A stretch of DNA of 64,000 nt from Adineta steineri (lineage: Eukaryota > Rotifera > Eurotatoria > Adinetida > Adinetidae), in NCBI GenBank assembly GCA_905250115.1, contig CAJNOI010000087.1, positions 252,248 through 316,247 on the forward strand. The letters run 5' to 3'. Shown here piece after piece: positions 11,485-23,118 of this stretch. Under the pieces are notes generated by a model. The model was not told where the DNA came from, searched no databases, and saw nothing but the letters and a program-made list of their open reading frames with translations. Made by a program: the position numbers and the translations under genes. How positions within the stretch are numbered: the first letter of the stretch is position 1; every line of letters starts with the position of its first letter.

Positions 11485-14081
11485 TGTATTAAAAGTTCAT
11501 ATCACTGTTAATATCTAAAGATAATTTATTTTGTAAGTTTATACAAACAAAATCGAACTATTGTTTTTTTAATATATATATATATATATAACTGATATAT
11601 ATGTTCATAATAGTGGTTAATTGTGATCATATGGATGATCAAACGAACAGGAAAGAAATTTCTCACGACACTATTACGAGTTGCAATAGAATGAATGATT
11701 ACGTACTATGCAAGCAGTTGATTTCTTTTTTTTTTCTTCTCTCGTCATTGATTCTTTCGCATGTGGTGCCACAACAAATATTGTACGTACAATATCGTTA
11801 TATAGAAACAGGAGCAAAGACAAAGGAATTTTTTCAGACGCAGAATAAAAAAACGTACTAGAAGAAGATATATAGACAGTGATGATAGATGAGAAGTGTG
11901 AAAGATTGATATGTTGAGTTAAAGGTATTGAAATATCAAAAAGATTATTGACGAGAGATGAGTCTGCTAAGGATGATACAATTTATCCAGTAGAAAGGAT
12001 TTGCAAATTGAATCAACACAAGTGGCAACCGCGTGGTTGATTGACCATCGTTTTCTTTTCCTTTTCCTCTTCTATCCTCCAAGCTTCTTGTCTATGTTGT
12101 TCTAACATAAGTACGGTAATGATGATGATGTTATTTATATGTATATAGATGCCAGGGTAAAAAAAAAGAGAATAGTCAAGGTGTAAATGATTTACAGACG
12201 AGCATTATGGAATATGGACCGCCCGTTAAGCTTCATAATATCACATATTTTATAAATAAACAGTACAAATACGTAATCATGTAAGATGTCGATGCTCAAT
12301 ATCGAGCCAATTGTATTTACATATTAAATAAGAGTCATTAGAGCATATATATGTACATAGTCGTGTAAATGTTTCTTTGTATTTTGACATGATTAATAAT
12401 GAACAATTCATTCATACATTGTAAAAAAAACAATCTTTGTAGTGGCAGTTCATTAGTTAATATATATACGTGATGAAATAACGTAGACAAGATTTCCCAA
12501 TAGATACTTTGTTGTCTGAATATGTGATGATCATATACATGATATCACAGTACGTTTTTTTGTCAAATACCCAAGTGGCAAACAAAAAAAAATTCTTTAT
12601 CTATATTTCATATACATAATAATAACGATAATGACTGCAATGTAAATGGATCTTATAGATTGTTTTTTAACGTTAAGAAATCAAAACAAACATAAATCGA
12701 TTATGTATCTATACTAAGCACTTATCAAGCTATTAACTATCTATTTTGACCCTGATAGAAGCTGTAATACAGAATTACAAGTAGTTATTAAAGGTGTTAT
12801 CCTCGAGGTTTATTGTCATAACATCTTATTTATTATTCATTAGAATAAGAAATAAGATGAGGAGAAAAAAATCGATCCCTAAAACAATTTCTTTTTTTTT
12901 TATCTTTTTTCCTTTTTGTATTACATTCTAATCGATTAAGATGAACAGAATGATGATGGTGATGGCTCAAGGCAATTGAAGAAAGAAGAAATAACCTTGA
13001 CAGTAGCCTTTTTGCCAAACGGTTAACAATAAAGAAAGAAAAAAAGAATTTTGTTACCAAATATATCAGTCGATCATATTGAAAATAAACAAGTATTTTG
13101 TTTTAATAGTTAAAAATGATGTATAATGAACGTAATTATATACGTTATTTTATTAATCGCATAGAAAGAATGAGAAGCTTAAACGACATACAATTTATTT
13201 ATTTATAGAAATACATTTTTCAATATGATTTTACATCGAATGATACCCTAAAGTGTATAGTACTATTTAACTACATCTAGTATCATTTATCATCATCAAA
13301 AATGTCATGATTTGCCTTCTTTCTTCTTCTCATAGAACTTTATTTCCTATCATGAGTCAATTTTTTCTATTTTTAATCATTCTAAAAATAGTTACAATTC
13401 GATAAGGATCATTAAAATGTAAATAATCGTCTGGAAGTATATGTCAATCGAATTCATCCGTACGTGTCTATAAATTATCTAATCATAATAGTTTAATTTT
13501 TATAAAGAAAAAAAAGGCAATTTGATTGTTAGTAAGATAAGTCTATGCACTCCTTTTCTTTCATCATCAAAATCAATCAACATTAATATATTCATGCGAC
13601 AGTTGTAGTGGTACTCGTTACAATAACAGATGCTTATGAATGTATATCAATAACACATAATGGTATTTGATGTTGATATTTATAGTTATTTAATGTTTGT
13701 ATTAAGCGTATTTTTAGTTATAATTGATCATTGTAGATGTCTTAATTTTCATGAAAGCTAATTGATGTGTGTGTGTGGCTTTTCAAACAAATATTATTTA
13801 AGAATTCTTAGTGCTTCACCATAATTGACAGCCTACTCAGCTATGGATATCATAGATACGAGTACTGCTCGTAATGCATTTAATTGTATATTTATATGGA
13901 CAAGTGATTCACTAGCATCAGCAACAACAGCTTCAGTTACAAAAACATAAAATCGATTGCATAATATTCTTTCCTAATAGTTCTCTCTCTCTCTCTCTCA
14001 AGAATATAAATAGAGGTCATTTCAATATTTACTATTTATTCAATATTCATCTATTACATATAAAAATAAATTTACAATATT
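11485..14081. other. Intergenic between neurexin and MSH4
   Basis: About 2.6 kb upstream of neurexin and downstream of MSH4. It holds an AT microsatellite near 11569-11590, a CT run near 13982-13999, and several short unpersuasive open frames. It probably includes the neurexin promoter. No gene recognised. Confidence 0.55.
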
Positions 14082-17000
14082 TTAACAATTTTCCGTTGTA
14101 ATTATTGATGTTGATTCAACTAGAATATCATCATAATCATCACATGATGATGATGTTGTTGATGAAGATGTCGACCAGTATTGATGCATACGTTTCTGAA
14201 AATTTTCAAGATAAACACGTTGTTGTTCAATAAATTGAATTGTACTATTTGATACATCATAAATCAAATCACAGAAACCTTTCATTATTATCACACGTTT
14301 CATCAATAAATTTGGTATAGTTGACATATGATTCATGATCGACTAAAATTTTCATTAAACAAATATTTCAATGTTGTTAATTTTGGCAAAAAGTTTTTCA
14401 TGTTCTATGTCTTAACTAAATATTTCCAGAAGAATTATTTCAACAGTCAGATTTAATCACTTGATGTACACCTAACTCCATTCGATTTACAATATAGTCT
14501 TCTTTTACATACCTCTTTCTTTCGTATATAGTATTTCGCTATACATTTAGCTAATTCGACAACTGTTTGTAAATCTTCAATTTGTGACGCTAATGCAATA
14601 CCTTTACAAAAAAATTTACTTAACAATCTTTATCGAGATTCTAAGAAAGATATTTACCATAATGTAAATCTTTACAAATTCCAGGTCGTAATATATATGA
14701 ATAAATAATTGTATTTTGTTCTTTCAGTTGATCAAGTACTGTTTGTGGATGAAAACGACGTAAACGATTTGTTGAATCACTTTCTACATCACTAGTTAAT
14801 TTTTCATTATAAATAACATCAAAATGATAATTAGCAACATTTCGATATACATAACCAACAGAAGTTAATTGTTGAAAATGTGTGGATATAATAACAAATG
14901 CTTGTGAACGACATAATGTTTCTGTTATACTTGTAGCTAACGCAAGACCTAAAAAAAAAAGAAATTATATTGTTTAAATTAAATTTATTTACCTTCATTT
15001 GTTGATGTACTTGAACATATCTAATTGTGAAAAGCGAATAAATATATATTTATTTATTTCATAGAATATTTACTTCGTCAAGAATAATCATTGAATTCGA
15101 TGTCATACAATTAAGTATAAATGCAATATGATTGATTTCAGATGAAAATGTCGATTGTCCAGTGAATAGATTATCATGTTGACGAATTTTGGAAAAGATT
15201 TCATGAACCTTAAAATTAGTTTATTTAAATCAAATTCAAAAATATATTCAACTTACAATTCGAAATCGAGCTTGTTCAGCTGGTACAAAACACCCTTTAA
15301 ATAAATAATTAAATCTTAGAAGAAGAAGAAAAATATATCTAATTACCAATTTGTGCTAAAACTTGTAATAGAGCTATTTGTCGAAGATATGTTGATTTTC
15401 CACTCATATTTGGTCCCGTAATAAGATTAATATTCATCTCTGGACATAATTCAATATCATTTGCAATTGGTTTTTGTTGACCAAATAGATCAATAATTGG
15501 ATGACGTGCTTTAATTATTTTTGTATTTATTCCAAACATTGGTCGAACATAATCACGTGCTTTAGATACTTCAGCAAATGATTGAATCATATCAATAATA
15601 GATATAGCTTCGACTAATTTGTACATACAACCAAAATGTGGTCGAATTTTTGAAAGAAGAATTAAAATAATTCTAAACAAAAATGAAATTAATTATTGAG
15701 AATGATATTCTTAAACAAAACCGATTGCTAGTGTTCATTAGAACTGAGAAACGAATTCAAATCTATGATGAATAGTTGTATCATTATTCATTACCTTGTG
15801 GCAAACAAAGAGAGAGAGGATAATTCAAACTTGAAAAAAGATATGAACTTATACATGATTGACATTGAAGAGAAAAAGCATTCATTTTAAGGTTAAGTAT
15901 ACTTATAAATATGCAGGATAGTGAATCAATTGACTTTAGTCGAAAGTAAAAATGTCGAAAGGCAAAATATCGAAAATAAAAAATGTCGAAAATTTCGAAT
16001 ATGGGTGTGACTGTGATTATTATATTAATCACATACCCACACCCAAACCCTCAACACTGCTAAGATCTTATTCCTATCGTTTTTAAACTTTTCGACATTT
16101 TTACTGTTCGACGTTTTGCCTTTCGATATTTTTAGTTTCGATTAAACTCATACATACCGTGGTGGGTGAGAGTGTATTAGTATGGACTACTCTTCTTTCA
16201 CACCAACACCCTCATCCACACCCACCCTCTAATCATTAATCAGTACCTTATTTTAATCGTACTATAAGTTTTGTAATATTTAAAAATATTTATATGCTCT
16301 TACTGATCTGTTAGGAGACATATATCATTGTATAAAAGTTCAAATCGATCTGATAAATGTGCTAATTGAAGTGTTGTTATGAATGTTGATTTTTGTCGTT
16401 TAGCTACTGAAATAACATTTGCTGGTAAAACACCTTTAAATTCACCGATAATTTCCAATGAAAAACCACGTGTATTTGTTAAATTATATCGAACAGGCAT
16501 ATTGAATCGTTCTGAAAATTCTTTTTCCAATGCTATATTTAAGAGAAATATTTAATAGAATAAAAAATATAACGATTATATATATAAACTTACATTCAAC
16601 ATCATCAATAACAACAATAACATCAGCACGTAGGCTATCAAGACGTTCATCAAAACCATTCTGAAAGGAAAAAACGATACAAAATTATTTGCCTATAAAT
16701 ATATATATGTAGTATTTACTTTCATGGCAAAGATTCGTCGAATTTTTGCACCAAGAAATCCATTACTTGAAACAGTTTGTTCTGTTGTTAATTGTGAATT
16801 GAGAAAATCAAGTATAATTTGAAATCGTTGATCACCAAAAATCTACATATTTACTTTTATTTAAGACAAAAATAAAAAAAATAATTTACCGAACAAAGAT
16901 TTTTTAAAAGATCACATGTTGATTGTTCAAGTGCTTGTTGAAGTGTAGGCAATATATCAAGAATACGTCGAAGTTGATTTATCATTGTAATACGTTTTTC

Positions 17001-17395
17001 AGCAGCTGATACTGTACGACCTGGATTTTCTTGTATACACGCAAGAATAATACCTAAAAGATACAACAATAAAAATATTTCGTAACAAGATTTTTCTTAC
17101 GTTCAACATCAGTAAAATGTAAAAGTATTGTTTGTATTTGGAACATTAATTTTTCATCATCAATTAAATTTTCAACAGCATCTTGTCGATAATGAATTGA
17201 ATTCAAATCTATAATCTCTAGTTTATTTAAATAGACTTAAGAAAAGGATTTTTTTACCAATTAATGGTTCCATTAAATTTGCTCGTAATGTTCGACCACC
17301 CATTTTTGTTTTTGTTGCTTGTAATATACTGTAAAGCGATTGAAAACCTGGTGCTAATCCACATTGATTCGAAGAAGCAAAGTCGACCAAAATGC
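14082..17395 (-). CDS. MSH4: MutS homolog MSH4, C-terminal two thirds only (5' part apparently missing)
   Basis: A chain of about 13 minus-strand exons encodes about 670 residues aligning to MSH4, the meiotic MutS homolog that with MSH5 clamps recombination intermediates. Diagnostic segments in order: TKTKMGGRTLRANLMEPLI (MutS III), NTRGFSLEI, HFGCMYKLVEAISIIDM, DYVRPMFG, the Walker A block GPNMSGKSTYLRQIALLQVL, CFVPAEQARFRI, GQSTFSSEI, the Walker B core MIILDE and the H-loop STHFQQL. The frame stays open across all junctions I checked. Two oddities stand out. The recognisable protein begins at 17395, yet the stop of ARB2A on the same strand is only about 175 bases upstream, leaving no room for the roughly 300 N-terminal residues of animal MSH4. 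Also, the usual DELGRGT after Walker B reads DEICSST. One intron (about 15673-16307) is full of repeats. It could be a truncated but used gene or a decaying one. Confidence 0.88.
15937..16146. repeat. TCGAAA-rich inverted repeat enclosing a G-rich hairpin, in MSH4 intron
   Basis: The left arm (about 15937-15996) is built of TCGAAA/ATGTCGAAA words spaced by A-rich tracts. The right arm (about 16077-16146) is its imperfect reverse complement, with TTTCGA, TTCGACATTTTTA and TTTTGCCTTTCGATATTTTTA. Between the arms sits the telomere-like hairpin at 16002-16045. No coding capacity. It looks like a non-autonomous element, possibly with a second element nested inside. Confidence 0.65.
16002..16045. 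repeat. Telomere-like G/C hairpin, copy B
   Basis: TGGGTGTG followed by TGTGATTA pairs with TAATCACA and CACACCCA on the right, giving a stem of about 18 bp around a short AT loop. G-rich arm first, C-rich arm second, like the other copies in the window. Confidence 0.75.
16160..16229. repeat. Telomere-like G/C hairpin, copy C
   Basis: Left arm GTGGTGGGTGAGAGTGT, right arm with CACCAACACCCTC and CCACACCCACCCTC. Same polarity as the other copies; pairing is imperfect. It lies 115 bases from copy B in the same MSH4 intron. Confidence 0.6.
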
Positions 17396-17570
17396 CTTAG
17401 AAAAATATTTAATGGTCGACTAGTTGATCTAACCATCTAAAAGCAAGGAAATCTTTTTACTAAGACAATCAGTATACATAAAATACATATATAATATATA
17501 TAAGAAGAGAGAGAGGGAAATTTCGAAATTATTATTTATCACAAAACAAAAAAGTTTTTATATCATTAAT

Positions 17571-19274
17571 TTAAATCACATTTTGATTTTTTTCTAATTT
17601 TTGACGTTCTTCAGTAAAATACTTAAAAATTGCATCAATAGCTGTATGTGATGTCCATTCATGTATTGTATGACCTGAAAAGTTGATCATAAATATATAT
17701 GCACAAAAAAATATTTTAGTTTCAATTACCTGCTGATCGTAATTGACAACAATCACTATCTCCTAAATCAGTATCCACTTTTTCGGTATCAGTAATCCAA
17801 TTAATCGTTTTCTTTTAAAAGATAAATTCATTTTGTTCTGCTTTTTTTTAAAAATTAAACAAACTTTTTTAAGCATTTGTAAAACTTTTTTATTAACTCG
17901 TCGTCCATAAACTGTCATAGGTGAATCTGTTAATGCTATAGCAAAAACACGTTCATTGAATTCTTTTAGAAATTTAGAAGCCTAATAATAAACGAAAAAT
18001 TAAAATTTAACTAATAAATCATATCAAACCATTTCAAGTACTACAGCACCACCATATGAATGTGCCATAATACAAACATGTTTAGCATGACTTTTACGAA
18101 CAAAATTATCCCAAACATAACATCCATGTTCTTCAGCAGTACTACTACCCTAAAATAGATTTGAGTATTAGCAAATTTGCCTTGCGCAAAACTTGCTCGA
18201 ATACGATGTATTGTATGTCGACGAAGAGATCGAGAAGGTTGATAATCATTTAAATTAGTATTAGTAACAATAACCGCATAGCCAGCGGTACGAGCTCGTC
18301 GAATATATTCAATTTGAGAACCAATTTCTAAACCTTCATTGATTATTAATCTATTTGAAAATATATGAGAAAAACAGAATTAATTAAATAATATATTACT
18401 TTCGAGACCATTGACCAGCTCGTACAACTCCTGTACCATGAATAATTACCATAAGATAATCAGCTGTCGATAAATCATTGCTTATAAAGATAAAACTTTT
18501 TTGTTCATCTCGTTTGGCATCGATCTTTAAAAATGCACAACAATTGTATTTTTATTCGAAATAAATAGCACATACTGGTACTGAAACACGTTGTAATTGA
18601 CAAGTACTTTCAAGTAGATCAAATATAGCATTATCAACTGATCTACCAATTGATTCATATCGTTTTTGATTCTCTTCCGCATCTGTATATACGTTAAATT
18701 TAAATGGTTCACCATTTGCAATCGAAACCAGTTTCCCATCTATTGAAATAAAAATATTAGGTACATGTTTGACATAAGTTGAGAATAAAATTTCTTATAA
18801 ATGATAGTTAGATTCATGAGTACTGATTACAGATCTATTAGTTCTTATGTCGCATTCTTAATCTCTGTACAGATCATTTGTTTTTCAAATAGTTTTACTT
18901 TTAAAATGATATCCATATCCTTCTAATGAATCGTATTCAATATGAGTGTCTTGAACATTTTTTGTTTTTTGAGTTCGTTGACGTTTTGTATTATCTGTTG
19001 TTTCTAAAGATAAAAGTCTTTATAAGAATAAAAATAAATCAATTATCACTCTTAACCCTTATTATCATTTAATTCACTTGAACATGCTCCCATCTTCGAT
19101 GCTAAAATTTAGTAAAAGCATGCAATTCAACGAAAGAGAACGGAAGAGAAAAAAATTCACACACTTTCACGGTTGTTGACACGTGTTGATACTATAGAGA
19201 AAAATAAGAATAAGATCGATATATATATATTCTTTATCTTTTAAATAACACACACCAGCTTTTCTTTTCGTCAT
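17571..19274 (-). CDS. ARB2A: ARB2A / FAM172A-like protein (Arb2 domain)
   Basis: A multi-exon minus-strand gene whose product matches animal ARB2A (FAM172A), a nuclear Arb2-domain protein with an alpha/beta-hydrolase-like fold implicated in co-transcriptional splicing and small-RNA silencing. Family blocks are readable: LEGYGYHF near the start, [50 protein letters not shown], the nucleophile-elbow-like [13 protein letters not shown], and the C-terminal [19 protein letters not shown] with the stop at 17571. The charged linker of vertebrates is shorter. The start is uncertain. An internal ATG at 19093 gives MGACSSE, but two short upstream exons joined by GT-AG sites keep the frame open to an ATG at 19274 (MTKRKA). 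It shares a crowded minus-strand cluster with SYAP1 and MSH4. Confidence 0.85.
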
Positions 19275-19507
19275 TTCAATTTGTCTAAAAGAATAAACAT
19301 GCAATTCATATACGAGCATTAATATATATATGCTGACACAGTCATCAATTTATTTCGAAACAAACAATAGTTGTAATATATGTAGATATAAAGGAAAAAA
19401 GAACACAATATATAAAAAAAGAGAAAAGAAAAACCATTTATTCTCATATTTACTGTATACAAAAAAAAATCTTATTGCAATCGAATTAAAAATATAAATA
19501 TACATTC

Positions 19508-21112
19508 TCATTTGGCATCATTACCAGCTAACATTTCATTTATTTGAGCTTCAAGTTCTTCAGCAGAAACATTCTCTAATTCATCAGCTAATTCTTTATC
19601 CCATTCACTTTCATCTAAATCTTTACCAAAAAACAAAAATAAATATTAATAGATTAGAATAATATCATCTTACCTGGACTACCTGATTTTGTTTTTGGTA
19701 TACATAATTGTTCAATTTCACGTCGAATCTCATCCATATTTATATCTGATGTATCATAATCTTCACTTAAAAAATCTTGATTAACGTCCGACATTTTCTC
19801 CTGTAATTCAGATGTTCGACGTTCTAAAATAACAAAAACATATCTGATTTATTAAGTGCATAGATGATGAATATTTATTTACCTCCATTATTTGATGAAA
19901 GATGTGTTTCATTATTTGCTAAAATATTTCAAAAATCAATAATAAAAATGTACATAGAAAATAATTACTTTTTTCATTTGCTAATGCCGTTAATTGTGCT
20001 GAATTTTTTACCAAACTTACACGATAAAAATAATTACGCCAAAATGATTCTTCATTAATTCTAAATATATTAATTTATTATTCACTTTCTCGTGGAGAAG
20101 AGTCCAGTAACAATTAATTGTTTGCTTGCTTATCTGTCCGCAAGGTCAAAAAAACATCGAAAACTGATCTTTCAAAAAAGACATTTCTNNNNNNNNNNAA
20201 GGTCAAAAAAACATCGAAAACTGATCTTTCAAAAAAGACATTTCTAGTAGTATTTCGAATCTAGGGTCTGTTGGATAACCATGGTTAGGAGGGGGAAAGG
20301 TCAAAAAAACATCGAAAACTGATTTTTCCAGTAAATGTGAAAAGAATACATTTCTACGAGAAAGAGCTAAGCGAGTCTTCGAACGAGCGTTACTTGTTTT
20401 TAAGTATAGAAATAAATCTTACTGCTTTGGTACAAGATCAAAACGCATTTGTTTTAAATTTTCATCAACATCAAGAGTTGCTAATGCAATTGGATATATA
20501 ACAGTCATATCAAAATGATAATTGGCGCCTGGTGGTGGATCACGAAGAAAATTACGTTTTTCCTAAAATCAAAGTATTTAATTAAATAAAAAAACGATTA
20601 ATAAAGAAACAAACTTGTGACAGAGCTAGAATTTGTTTTTTCATATCTTCTTCTTCTGTATAACCAACCCATGGAGGAACAGCTGTTTCTTCACGACGTT
20701 GTTGTATACGTTTTTCTATTAAGAATTTATCTTGTTCCTTAGTAAAATTTCCAAATAAAGATTTTTGTTCAACAGCCTGTTTTAATTGTTGAGCACTTTT
20801 TAATACAGTCGAACTAAGATCAGTAAAAATGCCTAGAGATAAAATTATTTTCCTGCTGTTGATAAAATCAATTAAAAAGGAAAATCTACTTGTTAAATCT
20901 TTATTTGTTTCGGAAGTTTCTTGTTCATTCTCTTTCGATGTAAATGGTCGTTGTTTCATTGAATTTTGTACAATTGTATTTGCAACTGTGCCTGCTTTTG
21001 TTGTTGCTTGAAGAATCGATGAGCTTATGTTAGACAATTGATTTGATAAATCAAAATTACCAAACCATGATGATGATGATTTCTGTTGTTGAGTAGATGT
21101 AGATTCAGTCAT
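19508..21112 (-). CDS. SYAP1: Synapse-associated protein 1 homolog (BSD domain)
   Basis: A minus-strand gene starting [10 protein letters not shown] at 21112 and ending GNDAK at the TGA 19510-19508. The middle is the BSD-domain region of SYAP1: AAVPPW-type motif [40 protein letters not shown], and [20 protein letters not shown] after an intron. The C-terminal part is acidic ([20 protein letters not shown]), as in SYAP1. The N-terminal part has the amphipathic [13 protein letters not shown] and [11 protein letters not shown] helices of the family. In animals it is a cytoplasmic/synaptic adaptor linked to Akt activation. The intron at about 20060-20420 contains an assembly gap and a direct repeat, but the coding exons on both sides read cleanly. 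The stop lies 234 bases from the ARB2A start and the start 176 bases from the PDHA1 stop. Confidence 0.9.
20142..20327. repeat. Direct repeats flanking a 10-N assembly gap
   Basis: A 47-base sequence beginning AAGGTCAAAAAAACATCGAA occurs identically at 20142-20188 and 20199-20245. Exactly ten Ns separate the two copies (20189-20198). A third, partial copy begins at 20297 (about 30 bases identical). The run lies in a SYAP1 intron. Either a tandem array collapsed at a scaffold join, or two overlapping contig ends were left unmerged. Confidence 0.85.
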
Positions 21113-21287
21113 TATTGATCTGAAGAAAATATGTTAATCTAAATTAATGTATTCTTCTTTTTTTCTTTTTGTTTCTTATGACGGATGCAAAAATAAATAG
21201 AAAATGAAAAAAATGTATGCTTGAGATTCAATCTAATTTTAGATGTAAATAATAAAAAGAAAAAAAACCGAGATTGTTTATTTGCTT

Positions 21288-22769
21288 ATTTCCTTAAAAG
21301 TAAAATTGTCGCATCCACGTATTTTGAAATTTTCTGGTCGCATTGAATAAACATGTGAATATAATTCATCAACATGTAATTCTGGATCATTTTGTGCATG
21401 ATTTTCAGCATCTTCAATTATTTTTTTAACTTCATTATCAATATTCTAAAAATAAAAAATATTATTGAGAAGAAAGATTAAAATAATTTTTTTACTTTAA
21501 ATTCTTCATCAGTAGCTAAATTAGCTTCGATAACTTTTTCTCGGAATGATGTTATTGGATCACGACTTTTTCGAACATCTTGAACTTCTTCACGAGTTCG
21601 ATAACTAAAATATTGAAAAGTATATTGAAGTCTTTTCTTTTTTTTTTTGTTTAAATACCTCGTTCCTGGATCAGACATTGAATGACCAAAATAACGATAT
21701 GTTGCCATTTCCATAATCATAGGACCTTTTCCAGATGTACACCAATCTCGAGCAAATCGTGTTGCTTCACGTACAGCAAGTACATCCATACCATCGACCC
21801 AAATACCGGGAATATACTCGCATCGAGTATAAAAATTGGGATTAGCACTAGCACGTGCTGTACTTGTACCCATACCATAACCATTATTTTCACATACAAA
21901 AATACATGGTAAGGACCATAATTTAGCCATATTATATGCTTCAAATACTTGTCCTTGATTAGCAGCACCATCACCATACAATGCAATGCAAACATTTGAT
22001 TCACCACGGTATTTATGAGCAAAAGCAACCTATGAATATATTTATTAAAGTTAGATCATCCTTTTTTTTGAGATTTTATTCTACATACTCCTGCTCCTAA
22101 TGGTACTTGAGCTCCAACAATACCATTTCCACCATAAAAATTTGGTGCATACATATGCATACTACCACCACGTCCTTCAGCACAACCACTTTTTCTACCT
22201 GTTAATTCTGCTAATATACCTGTAACAGATACACCCATCATATATGTCCAACCATGTGCACGATAAGCAGTAATTAATGAATCATTTTTATCCATAGCTG
22301 CTTTCATACCTACGCAAACAGCTTCCTAAGAGAAAAATTAATTTACTTTAATTTTTCCTCAAAAAAAAGAATAACTAACTTGTCCAGAATAAAGATGACA
22401 AAAACCTCGAATTAATTTTGATTTATACATATTATTAGCGGATGCTTCCATTCGACGTACAACTTGCATTTTTTTATAATACTCTAAACCTTCTTCACGA
22501 TTACATGACACATGAGTACTTGGACCTTTTTCAAGCATATGAAGTTTATAAGCTTTTGGTGTATCATATTCGAGTGTAGTTCCACTACTCGCTTTTCTTA
22601 CGGAAGAAAATACCTAAATGAAAATATTATTTTTTTTGAATATATTTAATATGAAAGTAAAAGTTTTACTGTTGGAAGAGATGAAGCAATTTGTTCATGT
22701 TGTTGTTGTTGTTGAAGTAATTGACGGCCACTGGGTTGCAGTCGAATAAGAAGTTTTGCGTATGTATTC
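21288..22769 (-). CDS. PDHA1: Pyruvate dehydrogenase E1 component subunit alpha, mitochondrial
   Basis: A minus-strand gene of about six exons encoding the thiamine-diphosphate-dependent E1-alpha subunit, which decarboxylates pyruvate in the mitochondrial PDH complex. From the ATG at 22769-22767 the N-terminus [20 protein letters not shown] is Arg/Leu-rich and acid-free, a good matrix-targeting sequence; an upstream in-frame ATG (22831) is possible. The body matches the family: [60 protein letters not shown], and the TPP motif GDGAANQGQ...NN (ENNGYGMGT). The phosphorylation loop reads [20 protein letters not shown], keeping the regulatory serines, with Phe where vertebrates have the first His. 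It ends ISK at 21288. It is divergent from basigin, with 349 bases between starts. Confidence 0.95.
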
Positions 22770-23118
22770 ATTATAAAACTACTGATTCGATTAAAAAAAT
22801 GAGCCGTGATGACAACAAGTACGTTAGTCACTAATCACCTACGTGAAGAAGAGATAGTGCAAATAAATATTCTCTATATTTTGATTGGTCTAATTTTCAA
22901 CAAATCATAAGCGAGAAAAATAGTTTTCGTTATCTTGAAATATTTTTATCAAATTAAAATAAATAAATCGAAAGATTATTTTTTTCTTTATATATAAAAT
23001 AAAATTTCACGAAGCTAAAAAGTAAACAATACTAATTAATAACAACAACAACAACAACTAGGGAATCAATGTTTTTCTTCATATCATTCAATCATTCCAA
23101 ATTATTATTACTCATCAA
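22770..23118. promoter_or_regulatory. Divergent intergenic region between PDHA1 and basigin
   Basis: 349 bases lie between the two outward-facing start codons, so both promoters must be here unless untranslated exons lie elsewhere. It contains a TATATATAAAA-like stretch near 22990 and an (AAC)n tract near 23040-23060. No defined factor site can be claimed. Confidence 0.5.

Noticed and set aside
17254..17436. Frame starting MVRSTSRPL as a possible MSH4 start exon
   Set aside because: It is in a different frame from the MSH4 match over the same bases; the MSH4 frame needs an AG acceptor at 17396-17397, so this ATG does not give the MSH4 N-terminus.
21682..22028. Open frames antisense to, or shifted within, PDHA1 exons
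   Set aside because: Shadows of the highly conserved PDHA1 coding sequence.
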